From positions 43,330 to 107,329 of the IMG/VR virus record IMGVR_UViG_3300032296_003714: a stretch of DNA of 64,000 nt. One strand, given 5' to 3'. The translations under genes and the position numbers were made by a program. Every line of letters begins with the position of its first letter. Positions within the stretch are counted from its first letter, which is position 1. The notes under the pieces are model-generated. The model was not told where the DNA came from, searched no databases, and was given only the letters and a program-made list of their open reading frames with translations. Positions 36,201 through 43,218 of this stretch are shown here, piece by piece. This stretch comes from a virus.

Positions 36201-37026
36201 TAATGAGATTGTTAAGGTTCTTAAGCAAAATAGTCCTGTAGCTACGATTGACAATCAAATGCTTAAAGTGATGTACTCAATATGTTACGTAACAAATTAT
36301 AAAGATAATGTATTCAATGGTTACTCTAATAACTATTCAACACCAATTAATCTTAAAAATAATTTTTCACCAACATATAAAACACCTAGTGGAGGAATTC
36401 AGTATTTCAACAAAACATATAGTTGTGTTAAAGTTAGTGACAAGGAACAATTGCCTGTTGCAAACTTTGATACCTTGAATGATTTCGTATCTTTCTTATA
36501 TGCTAGATTAAAACCTAACCAAAAGTTAATAACTAAAGAAGGTTTATGGAAATATTATAATTGTGATTATCCAAGGGTTGGTTACGTTTCTAAATCAGCC
36601 TTTGAAAGTACAAAATTAACTAGTACGAATTATCAAAACACATTAGTAAGATTAACTGAAGGGGTTGAGAGTCTTAGAAAATTTGGTGTTGATGTTACAG
36701 ACATAAAAGAATTAATAAGTGGAACAACTGTAACTGCGGAACTGGCTAAAAATGCAAAATGTCCACCACCTACAATTATTGACTTTTATCCTAAATCAGC
36801 GTTCACGGGGGATACTGCACCACTAATTACAATAACAGGAACTTCACTTTACGGTAGCACTCAGGTATTCTTAAGTGGAATTACAGGTACAGTTAACTCA
36901 AAAACAAATACAGATACCGTTGTTCAGTTTGTACCGAGACAAAAAGTAACAGGTAAAATTAAAGTTAAAACTCAATACGGTGAAGTAGAAAGTAAAGAAG
37001 ATTTTGTATTTAGGTCTACTCAGTAA
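30253..37026 (+). CDS. giant baseplate hub-like protein with C-terminal IPT/TIG domain, 2257 residues
   Basis: The N-terminal section has ITSINVRLGTSFIPTVDVEL and GDNSPYAAFFNLPYPPFYLTIKGYYG, resembling tail-hub beta-barrels. At about residues 1845-1910, LGNAMIQPTMYFNLRHVPMF and GPYLIQDVVHSISPGNFQ are typical of the gp27/gpD-type hub end. The chain then continues about 350 residues more, with a domain containing NKTYSCVKVSDKEQL, and ends in an IPT/TIG-type beta sandwich (about residues 2170-2255: IIDFYPKSAFTGDTAPLITI, then KIKVKTQYGEVES). T4 gp27 is 391 residues, so this is enormously expanded. It probably binds the spike and glycan or surface ligands. Confidence 0.6.
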   Translation: MADNFLSDNSGNILVEFDYNNIIIVDPNKTIDSQGKTQERLVDHENLVMFVNLEAEVLPRTKLAVGGSPQNVATTVSIAKINFLAPNKDNYFSTQYYDELTGLNTNNGTGQNQTTETLENNPNNKRPYIKTSVVTNGVDGTIDNGLLGITSINVRLGTSFIPTVDVELEDVQGRALFQLGDNSPYAAFFNLPYPPFYLTIKGYYGQAVRYQLNLEKFNARFNSFSGNYQVSLKFQGYKFNILNEIEMGSLFATPHMYSTRYDISSGSNPRVNTSINSQSTGTTPILNSNDTQVNVESIVTERGYEKILEVYSEYKAKGILAADFPELTLAQFMYKIDLFETNVLETYPKANVQPLTDCRKYKALLKEYYGKVYQDSNSWFNKWMNPKPLIGNQDQMYYVFKDFTAAEKTTAQAELKNILNTYRIKLDESGVLGSGGRSPVENSIQITDIILNNFNFQANINEQKTIQSITGIVRPSPDSEAFIKAREIISQLYKVTFVTDQTNSVSVQSVSKLDFLLEPIFQFSEFTNKIQTMEAEANRKLGEYETLITEDLAKKLEDDRLGIGFLPTVRNVSAIIMASAEGFIRLMDEVHTKAWNKRNDDVRRRVILQNTSSAPASDAKNLAQKIPSEQTTQSQIPVYPWPQFFVETPDDKKGRFQLRYLADPSVVSLTAGNRYDVWPEVEFVEEYLKGLTQKFDPPISQPPSNSSSITNLININAIEFPQNNLAYRNKEEIKFFYEIYERQFVTAHYSGLSRIKDDNPYLTALLDSIKDYESQNIVSSLSINNPTLTSNLKNYVFNSTNYVERLREFSNNGTGRSYQDFIRDFFVTPYLRTLTDKSFSILNLENEGAIPQNNLAKVATQIQEVLDKAPNTTTVMDTYPFTDNSWVSKNMVQIDKNQGGLVFNTNKTLKVYKPRNVISNFTGMTDYKSARPVTNFNYTLPISTLVDPTAFDYKRSASQLIPTEGYMRTIVPAVNNLNVPQIPELTTTSIFNTPFFINAISEGVDNNKKDSKYPYKSAAYLFLNSLPLISLRELLKTKGDNGSYLENDYMFASLKKFGAIHKLPYAWILKMGSIWHRYKTYKQENVDILGGVWGDFNYINSYDPITNNPSKIYSYIDSSGKIQEIQLANTVNNVSTTNVGFYPKLINDFNYFYNGFNLFSGYTNEELQSAVEKKGLKIFNITNSNISNVKGGNNTFNLTTWSVMVPVTDITVNIEDCKPTTTTTTSNLLIIPSFGSTINETKTALVYNSEMAEGKAFNGNPSVFNGSCRLFWKSPNYGYFDSTLARKPEPDEYMNQIRQDINELSPFRFLGDGQYSKIDDIFSVFNKRILDLFEEEFLYFCKPLTDIELGPKTVVSYNGVRSNKDDVFRNFQYFMRNMMKVPAQGTQSLQDVFLNNINNQADVIQNQIASFLEYDVLFRFGNPSNYNERIFNSFASYTTPFPVVVDPIQFEPYEIDSLPSSSGGITLTQSKQKYSKAWRELELQVGFSTIEQLRYKDSGSYITDFFIDNNIKFTVDNITILAPIIKIYATQKLINPTITRSQFTTLLGQNEAVAKALQDKILNGVMDKVRTNLPNQSQVIQTTNQSAFDGEQGKVETYEKFKALNDKWIAGGDFTNKTYFEDILFLDRASRNIGNTLLIDVFELKKMLNKKAAESSLTMSVYTFLSGLLINSNFVVMNLPAYVNFYNVQDVDGVQLRKPEGTLEFANNLWGTFLSVDYKTSGPKMVCFFTGKPSQYLDLPDNKYYGFRNDGFDMRRTSEVPLLENLENKQDWAISNRCVGFAVDIGIRNQNIFYSFTVGQENGKATAESLNAQYNMSTQAAGVNVATQNVGLYNMYKQRSYPCTVTALGNAMIQPTMYFNLRHVPMFNGPYLIQDVVHSISPGNFQTQFTGTRQGIFDLPQIDKYLQSINRNLLTKLEAIVKNRKEQVDNIAITDAQKAANTQSNANNSASTENSCAAITSYLNEGFESVKVTATTENPQTMYNEIVKVLKQNSPVATIDNQMLKVMYSICYVTNYKDNVFNGYSNNYSTPINLKNNFSPTYKTPSGGIQYFNKTYSCVKVSDKEQLPVANFDTLNDFVSFLYARLKPNQKLITKEGLWKYYNCDYPRVGYVSKSAFESTKLTSTNYQNTLVRLTEGVESLRKFGVDVTDIKELISGTTVTAELAKNAKCPPPTIIDFYPKSAFTGDTAPLITITGTSLYGSTQVFLSGITGTVNSKTNTDTVVQFVPRQKVTGKIKVKTQYGEVESKEDFVFRSTQ

Positions 37027-37046
37027 TAATATCTACAGTAACGATA

Positions 37047-37054
37047 TATTTATA
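37047..37054 (+). promoter_or_regulatory. TATTTATA motif
   Basis: An exact copy in the gap after the giant hub gene, 13 nt before the ATG at 37068. Confidence 0.5.
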
Positions 37055-37067
37055 TAAAAACTATTTT

Positions 37068-37292
37068 ATGGATTTAACAAATACTTTGAACGCTTACTTA
37101 GGAAAAAAAGTAAGATATAGCGAACAAGATAACGGTGATGGAACAAGAGAAGTGTGTGATTTAGATACTGGTGATTGTTATGTTGTAAGGGAAAAAGATG
37201 GTCTTATTGAAAGAGCCGGACACCAAGTCTATACAAACAGAAAAGTTAAAGTAGAAACTTCAAGAGGAATAAAACAACTATTAAACGGATAA
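37068..37292 (+). CDS. small protein, unknown
   Basis: A 74-residue protein with a TATTTATA box 13 nt upstream. It has a compact beta-like middle: VRYSEQDNGDGTREVCDLDTG then DCYVVREKDGLIER, and two Cys that could pair or bind metal. No family was recognised. It is followed 2 nt later by the Pro-rich protein at 37295, so they are probably co-translated. Confidence 0.5.
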   Translation: MDLTNTLNAYLGKKVRYSEQDNGDGTREVCDLDTGDCYVVREKDGLIERAGHQVYTNRKVKVETSRGIKQLLNG

Positions 37293-37294
37293 AA

Positions 37295-37942
37295 ATGGCA
37301 ATAGATAAAAAAATTATAAGTGAGATACAAAGGTATCATTTTATTAACAATTATTTGAATGAGCAAGACGCTCCTCCACCTCCACCGGTTCCTGGTGAAG
37401 AAGCTGCCGTTCCTCCACCACCAGCTCCTGGTACAGAACCAGCACCTGTTGGAGACACCCCACCTCAAATCATAGATGTGGAGGCTGATAGTGAAGTAGA
37501 AAAAATAGATGATTCAGGGGAGTCCGAAGAAGCTGGTTCAGATAGTGGAACAGAAGAATTGGAAATTACAGACTTAGTAAAATCACAAGAAAACATTGAA
37601 ACTAAGCAAGAAGAGTATTTCAATAACTTGTTTTCACAAGTTTCAAGTTTAGAATCTAAATTAGGTGAAATGGATGCAATTTTAAATAAATTGAATTCAT
37701 TGGAAGCTAAGATAGAAAAATACAGAGAAAAAACACCACAAGAAAAATTAGAACTAAGAACATATGATTCATATCCTTTTAATCAGAAGCTAACAGATTT
37801 CTTTGATGATAAAAAAGAGGAGATGGAAAAAACAGGAAAACATGACTATGTTTTAACAAGTGATGATGTAACTGACATCAATGACAGGGATATAAAAGAT
37901 AGTTTTCATTTAAATCCTAATGATGAAGAAGAAAATTATTAA
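37295..37942 (+). CDS. Pro-rich, acidic coiled-coil protein, unknown
   Basis: A 215-residue protein. It starts MAIDKKIISEIQRYHFINNY, has a poly-Pro linker (APPPPPVPG and AVPPPPAPGTEPAPVG) at residues about 26-55, then a very acidic stretch (EVEKIDDSGESEEAGSDSGTEE). A coiled-coil segment about 95-145 (QEEYFNNLFSQVSSLESKLGE, then AILNKLNSLEAKIEKYREK) follows. It looks like a scaffold-like or internal virion factor. Similarity to T4 capsid-targeted proteins is possible but unproven. A terminator-like hairpin follows. Confidence 0.5.
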   Translation: MAIDKKIISEIQRYHFINNYLNEQDAPPPPPVPGEEAAVPPPPAPGTEPAPVGDTPPQIIDVEADSEVEKIDDSGESEEAGSDSGTEELEITDLVKSQENIETKQEEYFNNLFSQVSSLESKLGEMDAILNKLNSLEAKIEKYREKTPQEKLELRTYDSYPFNQKLTDFFDDKKEEMEKTGKHDYVLTSDDVTDINDRDIKDSFHLNPNDEEENY

Positions 37943-37945
37943 AAT

Positions 37946-37972
37946 AAAGGTCTCTCAGGAGACCTTTATAAT
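37946..37972 (+). terminator. intrinsic terminator between baseplate and replication blocks
   Basis: A perfect 9-bp stem, AAAGGTCTC with GAGACCTTT, tetraloop TCAG, followed by ATAATTT. It lies 3 nt after the stop at 37942 and separates the structural block from the SSB gene. Confidence 0.8.
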
Positions 37973-38022
37973 TTGACTGAAGTCGAACTTTCAACTATAT
38001 TTAAACTATAAATTTTATAAAC

Positions 38023-38874
38023 ATGAACACATTAGACGCCGTATTGGCACAGTACGAAAAAAATCAAACATCGGGCGGGGCCCAAAACAGAATGTCGCAA
38101 GACGAAAGAATGAAAAAGTATTTCGCCCTTATCTTGGGTGATAAAGAAAAAACGGGACAAAGAAGAGTTAGGATTCTCCCAACTCAAGACGGCTCCTCAC
38201 CATTCAAAGAAGCTTGGTATCATGAAATCCAAGTAGGTGGTCAATGGCAAAAATTCTATGACCCAGGAAAGAATGACAACGAACGTTCACCTTTGAACGA
38301 AGTTTATGAAGAACTTATGTCCACAGGAAAAGAGTCAGACAAAGAACTTGCAAAACAGTACAAATCTCGTAAGTTTTATATCGTTAAGGTTATTGACCGT
38401 GATAACGAACAAGACGGACCAAAGTTTTGGAGATTCAAACACAACTATAAGAACGACGGTATCTTGGATAAGGTAATTCCAATTTGGAGAAACAAGGGTG
38501 ATATCACCGACCCTGAAAAAGGTAGAGACCTCATCATCGAGCTCAGCAAATCCAAAACGCCAAAGGGTAAAGAATATACAACAGTATCAACCATCATGTA
38601 TGATGACCCATCTCCTGTACATGAAGAAAAAGACCAGGCTAAAGCTTGGATTAACGACGAACTAACTTGGCTCGACGTTTATTCCAAAAAACCTGTCGAG
38701 TATCTCGAAGCAATTGCAAGAGGTGAGACCCCGAAATGGGATTCTGATAAAGGTGGATATGTTTATGGTGATAGCACCGTTTCTGAAACATCTATGGGTG
38801 GCAGCAAATCAACTAAGTCATCTTATGTTGACCCACAAGCTGAAGACGAACCAGACGGAGACTTACCATTCTAA
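38023..38874 (+). CDS. gp32: single-stranded DNA-binding protein (gp32-like)
   Basis: A 283-residue SSB that heads the replication block. The N-terminal LAST-like segment (MNTLDAVLAQYEKNQ), an OB-type core (RRVRILPTQDGSSPF, then SRKFYIVKVIDRDNE) and the acidic C-terminal tail ending DEPDGDLPF all match the gp32 layout. The C-tail of gp32 recruits helicase and polymerase. T4 gp32 binds zinc through one His and three Cys; here there is no cysteine at all, so the zinc site is absent. The gene is followed by a strong terminator. Confidence 0.85.
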   Translation: MNTLDAVLAQYEKNQTSGGAQNRMSQDERMKKYFALILGDKEKTGQRRVRILPTQDGSSPFKEAWYHEIQVGGQWQKFYDPGKNDNERSPLNEVYEELMSTGKESDKELAKQYKSRKFYIVKVIDRDNEQDGPKFWRFKHNYKNDGILDKVIPIWRNKGDITDPEKGRDLIIELSKSKTPKGKEYTTVSTIMYDDPSPVHEEKDQAKAWINDELTWLDVYSKKPVEYLEAIARGETPKWDSDKGGYVYGDSTVSETSMGGSKSTKSSYVDPQAEDEPDGDLPF

Positions 38875-38880
38875 CTTAAT

Positions 38881-38913
38881 GGGTGGGGGACTAACCCCAC
38901 CCTTAATTTTATT
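38881..38913 (+). terminator. intrinsic terminator after SSB gene
   Basis: An all-G/C-rich 8-bp stem, GGGTGGGG (38881-38888) with CCCCACCC (38895-38902), 6-nt loop, and a T-rich tail TTAATTTTATT. It would end the SSB transcript, allowing much higher SSB levels than the genes behind. Confidence 0.85.
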
Positions 38914-38915
38914 AT

Positions 38916-39206
38916 ATGACATTTAAAGAAGAAATTGAATTACAATCAAGAGATAATAAAGTATTATCTTACGAAATATTGACTAACCTAAAAGACAAGT
39001 TCTATTGGTCCGGTAGACCTAAAGAAGTTGGTGATACCGTTTTATTCGGGATGGTTGAGTTGGAAGAACAAGGGGAAAAGTCTTTAAGATTAATAACTTT
39101 TCATGAAGAGGAGGTAGGTGTTTTGTACGAAGAAAATACCAAGTTCTATTCTAAAGAAAAACAAGATAAATTTCCACGACTTAAAAAAATAGAAAATGGC
39201 AATTAA
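38916..39206 (+). CDS. small unknown protein upstream of uvsX
   Basis: A 96-residue acidic protein that overlaps the uvsX start by 11 nt. It has an N-terminal helix (FKEEIELQSRDNKVLSYEI), then a beta-rich unit (DTVLFGMVELEEQGEKSLRL). No family was recognised. The overlap and position suggest that it is a small DNA-metabolism accessory such as a recombinase helper. It could be a UvsY analogue, but there is no direct evidence. Confidence 0.45.
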   Translation: MTFKEEIELQSRDNKVLSYEILTNLKDKFYWSGRPKEVGDTVLFGMVELEEQGEKSLRLITFHEEEVGVLYEENTKFYSKEKQDKFPRLKKIENGN

Positions 39207-40200
39207 GAAAAACGAATTCAGTGACATTAAAAAGAAGTTCTCGACTTCCGCAAAATATAAACCGCAAAGGTTCTTTGATTTGGGTGAAGACTTCTTGGAT
39301 GCTGTTGGACTACCCGGCCCTGCGATTGGACACTTGAATATGTTCTTGGGTCACTCAGATACAGGTAAAACAACTGCGGCAATCAAAACCGCGGTAGATG
39401 CACAGAAGAAAGGTATTCTTCCTGTGTTCATTATCACTGAACAAAAATGGTCTTTTGAACATGCAAGACTCATGGGTTTTGAATGTGAAGAAACTGTTGA
39501 CCAAGATACTGGAGAATTGGATTGGGACGGATTCTTTATCTTCAATAATAATTTCAACTATATTGAACAAATCACTGATTATATCAACTCACTTATTGAT
39601 GCGCAAGAGAAGGGCGAACTTGAATATAGTTTGTGTTTCATTTGGGATTCTGTTGGTTCTGTACCTTGTAAAATGACTTATGAGGGTAAGGGTGGTAAAC
39701 AACACAATGCTTCCACACTCGCTGATAAGATTGGTATGGGAATCAACCAAAGAATTTCAGGTTCAAGAAAGGCGGATTCAAAGTTTGAGAACACTTTGAT
39801 TATCATCAATCAACCTTGGGTTGAACTTCCTGATAATCCATTCGGACAACCTAAGATTAAAGCTAAAGGTGGTGAATCAATTTGGTTGAATTCATCTTTG
39901 GTATTTTTGTTTGGTAATCAAAAAGGTGCTGGTACAAATAAAATAACTGCAACAAAAGACAAAAGAAGTGTTAAGTTTGCAACGAGAACGAAAGTATCAG
40001 TGTTGAAAAATCACATCAACGGTCTTGGATATGAGGATGGGAAGATTATTGTCACACCACATGGATTTTTGGCAGGAAAAGAAGCAGCAGAAGAAAAAGC
40101 ATCTATCGAAGCGTATAAGAAAGAATATGCTGACTATTGGAAAGAGATTATCGGAACCGATGGTGATTTTACATTGAAAGAAGAAAAAGAAGATTCGTAA
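39196..40200 (+). CDS. uvsX: UvsX/RecA-type recombinase
   Basis: A 334-residue RecA-fold protein. Walker A is GHSDTGKT at 52-59, the strand-2 acidic segment is IITEQKWSFEH, and Walker B is CFIWDSVGS with D151. The segment KGGKQHNASTLADKIGMGIN resembles loop L1 of UvsX, and the LIIINQPWVELPDNP region matches its loop L2 area. T4 UvsX has 391 residues. It promotes strand exchange and recombination-dependent replication together with SSB. The gene begins in the tail of the previous gene. Confidence 0.9.
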   Translation: MAIKKNEFSDIKKKFSTSAKYKPQRFFDLGEDFLDAVGLPGPAIGHLNMFLGHSDTGKTTAAIKTAVDAQKKGILPVFIITEQKWSFEHARLMGFECEETVDQDTGELDWDGFFIFNNNFNYIEQITDYINSLIDAQEKGELEYSLCFIWDSVGSVPCKMTYEGKGGKQHNASTLADKIGMGINQRISGSRKADSKFENTLIIINQPWVELPDNPFGQPKIKAKGGESIWLNSSLVFLFGNQKGAGTNKITATKDKRSVKFATRTKVSVLKNHINGLGYEDGKIIVTPHGFLAGKEAAEEKASIEAYKKEYADYWKEIIGTDGDFTLKEEKEDS

Positions 40201-40217
40201 CCCTATAAAAATTAAAT

Positions 40218-41219
40218 GTGGGAAAGACTTTGTTGGTAGATGGTGATAACTTATTTAAAATAGGTTTTCACGGAGCTAAGGACCTCTTTAACGACGGTTC
40301 ACATGTTGGTGGGGTGTATCACTTCATTAACACCTTGAGACGATTCTTGGAGGAGCACAATCACGATAAGGTGGTTGTATTTTGGGATGGAGATTCTAAT
40401 TCATCCGCAAGAAAAAAATTATACCCTCAATATAAAGAGAACAGAAGGTTAGGTATGAATGAGTTTAAGTACGAATCATACTTAACCCAAAAGTCTCGTG
40501 TTAAACAATACATTGAAGAAGTATTTGTTAGACAAGTTGAAATGCACGATAACGAGGCGGACGACCTCATTGCATATTACTGTAAAATTGCTATAGACGA
40601 GAACATAATAATCTTCTCAGCAGATAAAGACCTCACACAACTAATCAATGAAAGGGTAACAATCTATTCACCCGTATCAAAAAGTTATTTCAAGAAAGGA
40701 GATAAGATAACAATCAATAAGGTTGAAATACCGCATGAGAATGTTTTGCTCTGTAAAGTTTTTACAGGAGACAAATCAGATAACATTGATGGTATTGAAG
40801 GTTTGGGAGAAAAGACTTTGGTTAAATACTTTCCTGAATTGCAGGAAAAATCATGCACTATCGAAGAAATATTGGATAATGCACGAAATATCCCGCAAAC
40901 AAAACCTATTAAAAGTTTATCTAATATTTTGACAGGTAAGACAAAAAGTGGTATACTTGGTGAAGAGTTCTATAATATGAACAAGAAAATTGTGGATTTA
41001 TCGAACCCACTAATTACCGATGAGGGTAAAGAGTTGGTGGAACAAATTCATAAAGACACAATAGACCCAACAGATAGGGGGTATAAAAATCTGATGAGAA
41101 TGATGGTACAAGACGGGATGTTCAAGTTTCTTCCAAAGAACGACGAAGCTTGGGTAGATTTCCTGAGACCATTCATGAAACTAATAAGAAAAGAAAAAAG
41201 AAACACAAATAAAAATTAA
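40218..41219 (+). CDS. rnh: FEN-type 5'-3' exonuclease / RNase H (T4 rnh-like)
   Basis: A 333-residue flap nuclease. The N-terminal acidic pair is LLVDGDNLFKI (D8, D10), followed by VVFWDGDSNSSARKKLYPQYK, HDNEADDLIAYY, and FSADKDLTQLI. The H3TH-type motif FTGDKSDNIDGIEGLGEKT binds DNA. The only in-frame start is GTG at 40218; the ATG at 40216 is in another frame and an in-frame TAA precedes. Its job is removing RNA primers from lagging-strand fragments. Confidence 0.88.
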   Translation: MGKTLLVDGDNLFKIGFHGAKDLFNDGSHVGGVYHFINTLRRFLEEHNHDKVVVFWDGDSNSSARKKLYPQYKENRRLGMNEFKYESYLTQKSRVKQYIEEVFVRQVEMHDNEADDLIAYYCKIAIDENIIIFSADKDLTQLINERVTIYSPVSKSYFKKGDKITINKVEIPHENVLLCKVFTGDKSDNIDGIEGLGEKTLVKYFPELQEKSCTIEEILDNARNIPQTKPIKSLSNILTGKTKSGILGEEFYNMNKKIVDLSNPLITDEGKELVEQIHKDTIDPTDRGYKNLMRMMVQDGMFKFLPKNDEAWVDFLRPFMKLIRKEKRNTNKN

Positions 41220-41222
41220 ATT

Positions 41223-41675
41223 ATGAAAGAGCAAGACATTACGAAGCTAGAGTTCCTTTTGACACTTAACGACAACATCGTGGTTCAAAGATTCTTCAAT
41301 GTAAAAGGGTTCAACCCAAAGGCAAAAAACTCTGTTGACTTGTATGAGTTTATGAGAGATGTTGCTGACACATTGAAGTATGACATGAAAATGAAAACTG
41401 TTATCTACATGTTGGATAATAAGGAGTCAATTATGCACGATGCGAGTGTGATGGAAACATCCTTCACTGAAGGACCAGAAAATTTTAACATGTATATCAA
41501 ACTCGGAGAACAGACAATTTGTCATAGAATTTTCGATGGAAAAATGTTCCCGCCAAAAGTTCGTTATACCGTGGACGTAAGACCATATCTTAAAGATTTG
41601 TTAAAGGGATTGACTGACATTTTTTCAGCACAGAAATTAAATTTCAAATTTTTAGGATACGACTTCAGTAAGTAA
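41223..41675 (+). CDS. unknown replication-block protein
   Basis: A 150-residue protein. The chain begins MKEQDITKLEFLLTLNDNIV and has basic/helical segments (VDLYEFMRDVADTLKYDMK) and a late VRYTVDVRPYLKDLLKGLTD. It lies between the flap nuclease and the helicase, spaced only a few nt from each. It may be a helicase-loader analogue (T4 gp59 has 217 residues), but no similarity is visible. Confidence 0.5.
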   Translation: MKEQDITKLEFLLTLNDNIVVQRFFNVKGFNPKAKNSVDLYEFMRDVADTLKYDMKMKTVIYMLDNKESIMHDASVMETSFTEGPENFNMYIKLGEQTICHRIFDGKMFPPKVRYTVDVRPYLKDLLKGLTDIFSAQKLNFKFLGYDFSK

Positions 41676-41704
41676 GTATTTAATTAATAGAGAGGTCTAA
41701 AATT

Positions 41705-43090
41705 ATGATGAAAAATTTTGAGTATTTAGGTAACACCTTTCAGCTACAGCTGATAAATCAAATAGTTCTCGACAAGACCTTTTCTGCAGCAATCTTAGAT
41801 GTTTTAGAGAGTTCATATTTTGATAATAAGTACTTCAAGACTATCATACAGATGATTAAGGAGTATCACAAAAAATATGAATCATCACCATCTTTCGATA
41901 CTCTCGAACAAATCGTAAAGGCTGAAATTTCACAAGAGCTTTTGGCTAAAATTGTTTTGGATACACTAAAACAAATCAAGGACGCTCCTCTTGAGGGTTC
42001 AGTTTTTGTACAGGAAAGAGGTCTGAAGTTTTGTAAACAACAAGAACTTCAGAAGGCAATGGAGAAGGCACAGAAAATTATCAACGAAGGAGACTTTGAA
42101 TCGTATGATAAAGTTGAAGGGTTGATTAGAGATGCCTTACAGGTTGGGCAAATTGAGACAGGAACTGAAGATGTGTTTCAGAATCTTGACACAGTTTTGG
42201 ACGAAGACTACAGACACCCAATACCGATGGGTATTCACGGAATCGATAACCTACTTAAGGGTGGGTTGGCTAAGGGTGAGATTGGTGTAATATTGGCACC
42301 AACAGGTGTGGGTAAAACTACTATCTTAACTAAGATTGCAAATACTGCTTTTAACATGGGGTATAATGTTCTTCAAATATTCTTTGAAGACAATCCAAAA
42401 ATCGTACAAAGAAAACACTTTACGATATGGACTGGAATTGAACCTGATAATTTGGCTAACCATAAAGAAGAGGTTATTACTAAAATAACCGAGATTCAAG
42501 AGACAATGAGTAATAAGTTAATTCTAAAAAAATTGGCTTCTGATACAATGACTATGAATCAGATTAAAAATCAGGTTAGAAAGATGATAGCTGATGGTAT
42601 TAAAATAGATATGATTCTATTAGATTACATTGATTGTGTTCTACCTGAACAATCATCTAAAGATGAGTGGAAAGCTGAGGGTTCAGTAATGAGAGGGTTT
42701 GAAGCAATGTGTCACGAATTGAGTATTGCGGGTTGGACAGCGACCCAAGGGAACAGAAGTTCTATTTCATCTGAAGTTGTAACCACAGACCAAATGGGTG
42801 GTTCTATCAAGAAGGCACAAGTGGGACATGTGATTATCACAGTAGCTAAAACTCTTCAACAAAAAGAGATGAACTTGGCAACAATTGCAATTACCAAATC
42901 AAGGTTGGGAAAAGATGGGGTTGTATTTGAGAATTGTAAGTTCAACAATGAACTTCTTGAAATAGATACAGAAAGTTCTGTAACATTCTTAGGTTTTGAA
43001 GAACAGAAAGAAGAAAAGAATAGAGATAGAGTAAGGGAACTCTTGGAGAAGAGAAAACAAAAAGAAGAGGCAAAAAAACAAACAAACTAA
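41705..43090 (+). CDS. gp41: DnaB-type replicative helicase (gp41-like)
   Basis: A 461-residue helicase. The N-terminal 150 residues are helical, as in the primase-interacting domain. The RecA-type core has Walker A APTGVGKTT (Walker 199-206), FFEDNP, Walker B MILLDYIDC with D307, and QMGGSIKKAQVGHVII as the H4-type motif. T4 gp41 is 475 residues. It unwinds the fork ahead of the polymerase. The end (EEQKEEKNRDRVRELLEKR) is strongly charged. No partner primase gene was seen in the window. Confidence 0.9.
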   Translation: MMKNFEYLGNTFQLQLINQIVLDKTFSAAILDVLESSYFDNKYFKTIIQMIKEYHKKYESSPSFDTLEQIVKAEISQELLAKIVLDTLKQIKDAPLEGSVFVQERGLKFCKQQELQKAMEKAQKIINEGDFESYDKVEGLIRDALQVGQIETGTEDVFQNLDTVLDEDYRHPIPMGIHGIDNLLKGGLAKGEIGVILAPTGVGKTTILTKIANTAFNMGYNVLQIFFEDNPKIVQRKHFTIWTGIEPDNLANHKEEVITKITEIQETMSNKLILKKLASDTMTMNQIKNQVRKMIADGIKIDMILLDYIDCVLPEQSSKDEWKAEGSVMRGFEAMCHELSIAGWTATQGNRSSISSEVVTTDQMGGSIKKAQVGHVIITVAKTLQQKEMNLATIAITKSRLGKDGVVFENCKFNNELLEIDTESSVTFLGFEEQKEEKNRDRVRELLEKRKQKEEAKKQTN

Positions 43091-43138
43091 ATATCTACTT
43101 TTTGTGAAAAAAACTTATTATTTTTAATGAAAATTATG

Positions 43139-43157
43139 GGTCGCATATCATGCGACC
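43139..43157 (+). terminator. hairpin after helicase gene
   Basis: A perfect 8-bp stem, GGTCGCAT with ATGCGACC, 3-nt loop ATC, lies in the 128-nt gap. It is followed at once by TATTTATA rather than a T run. The rest of the gap is A/T-rich and holds no gene I can see. Confidence 0.6.
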
Positions 43158-43160
43158 TTA

Positions 43161-43168
43161 TATTTATA
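43161..43168 (+). promoter_or_regulatory. TATTTATA motif
   Basis: An exact copy 3 nt after the hairpin and 50 nt before the ribonucleotide reductase ATG. Confidence 0.5.
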
Positions 43169-43218
43169 ACTAAAATCAACGATTTTTTATAAAAAAAACA
43201 AATTACAAAAATTAAAGT

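Noticed and set aside
43091-43218. Cobalamin riboswitch before the B12-dependent reductase
   Set aside because: The 128-nt gap has only the short hairpin and A/T-rich DNA; no B12-box-like conserved core is visible.
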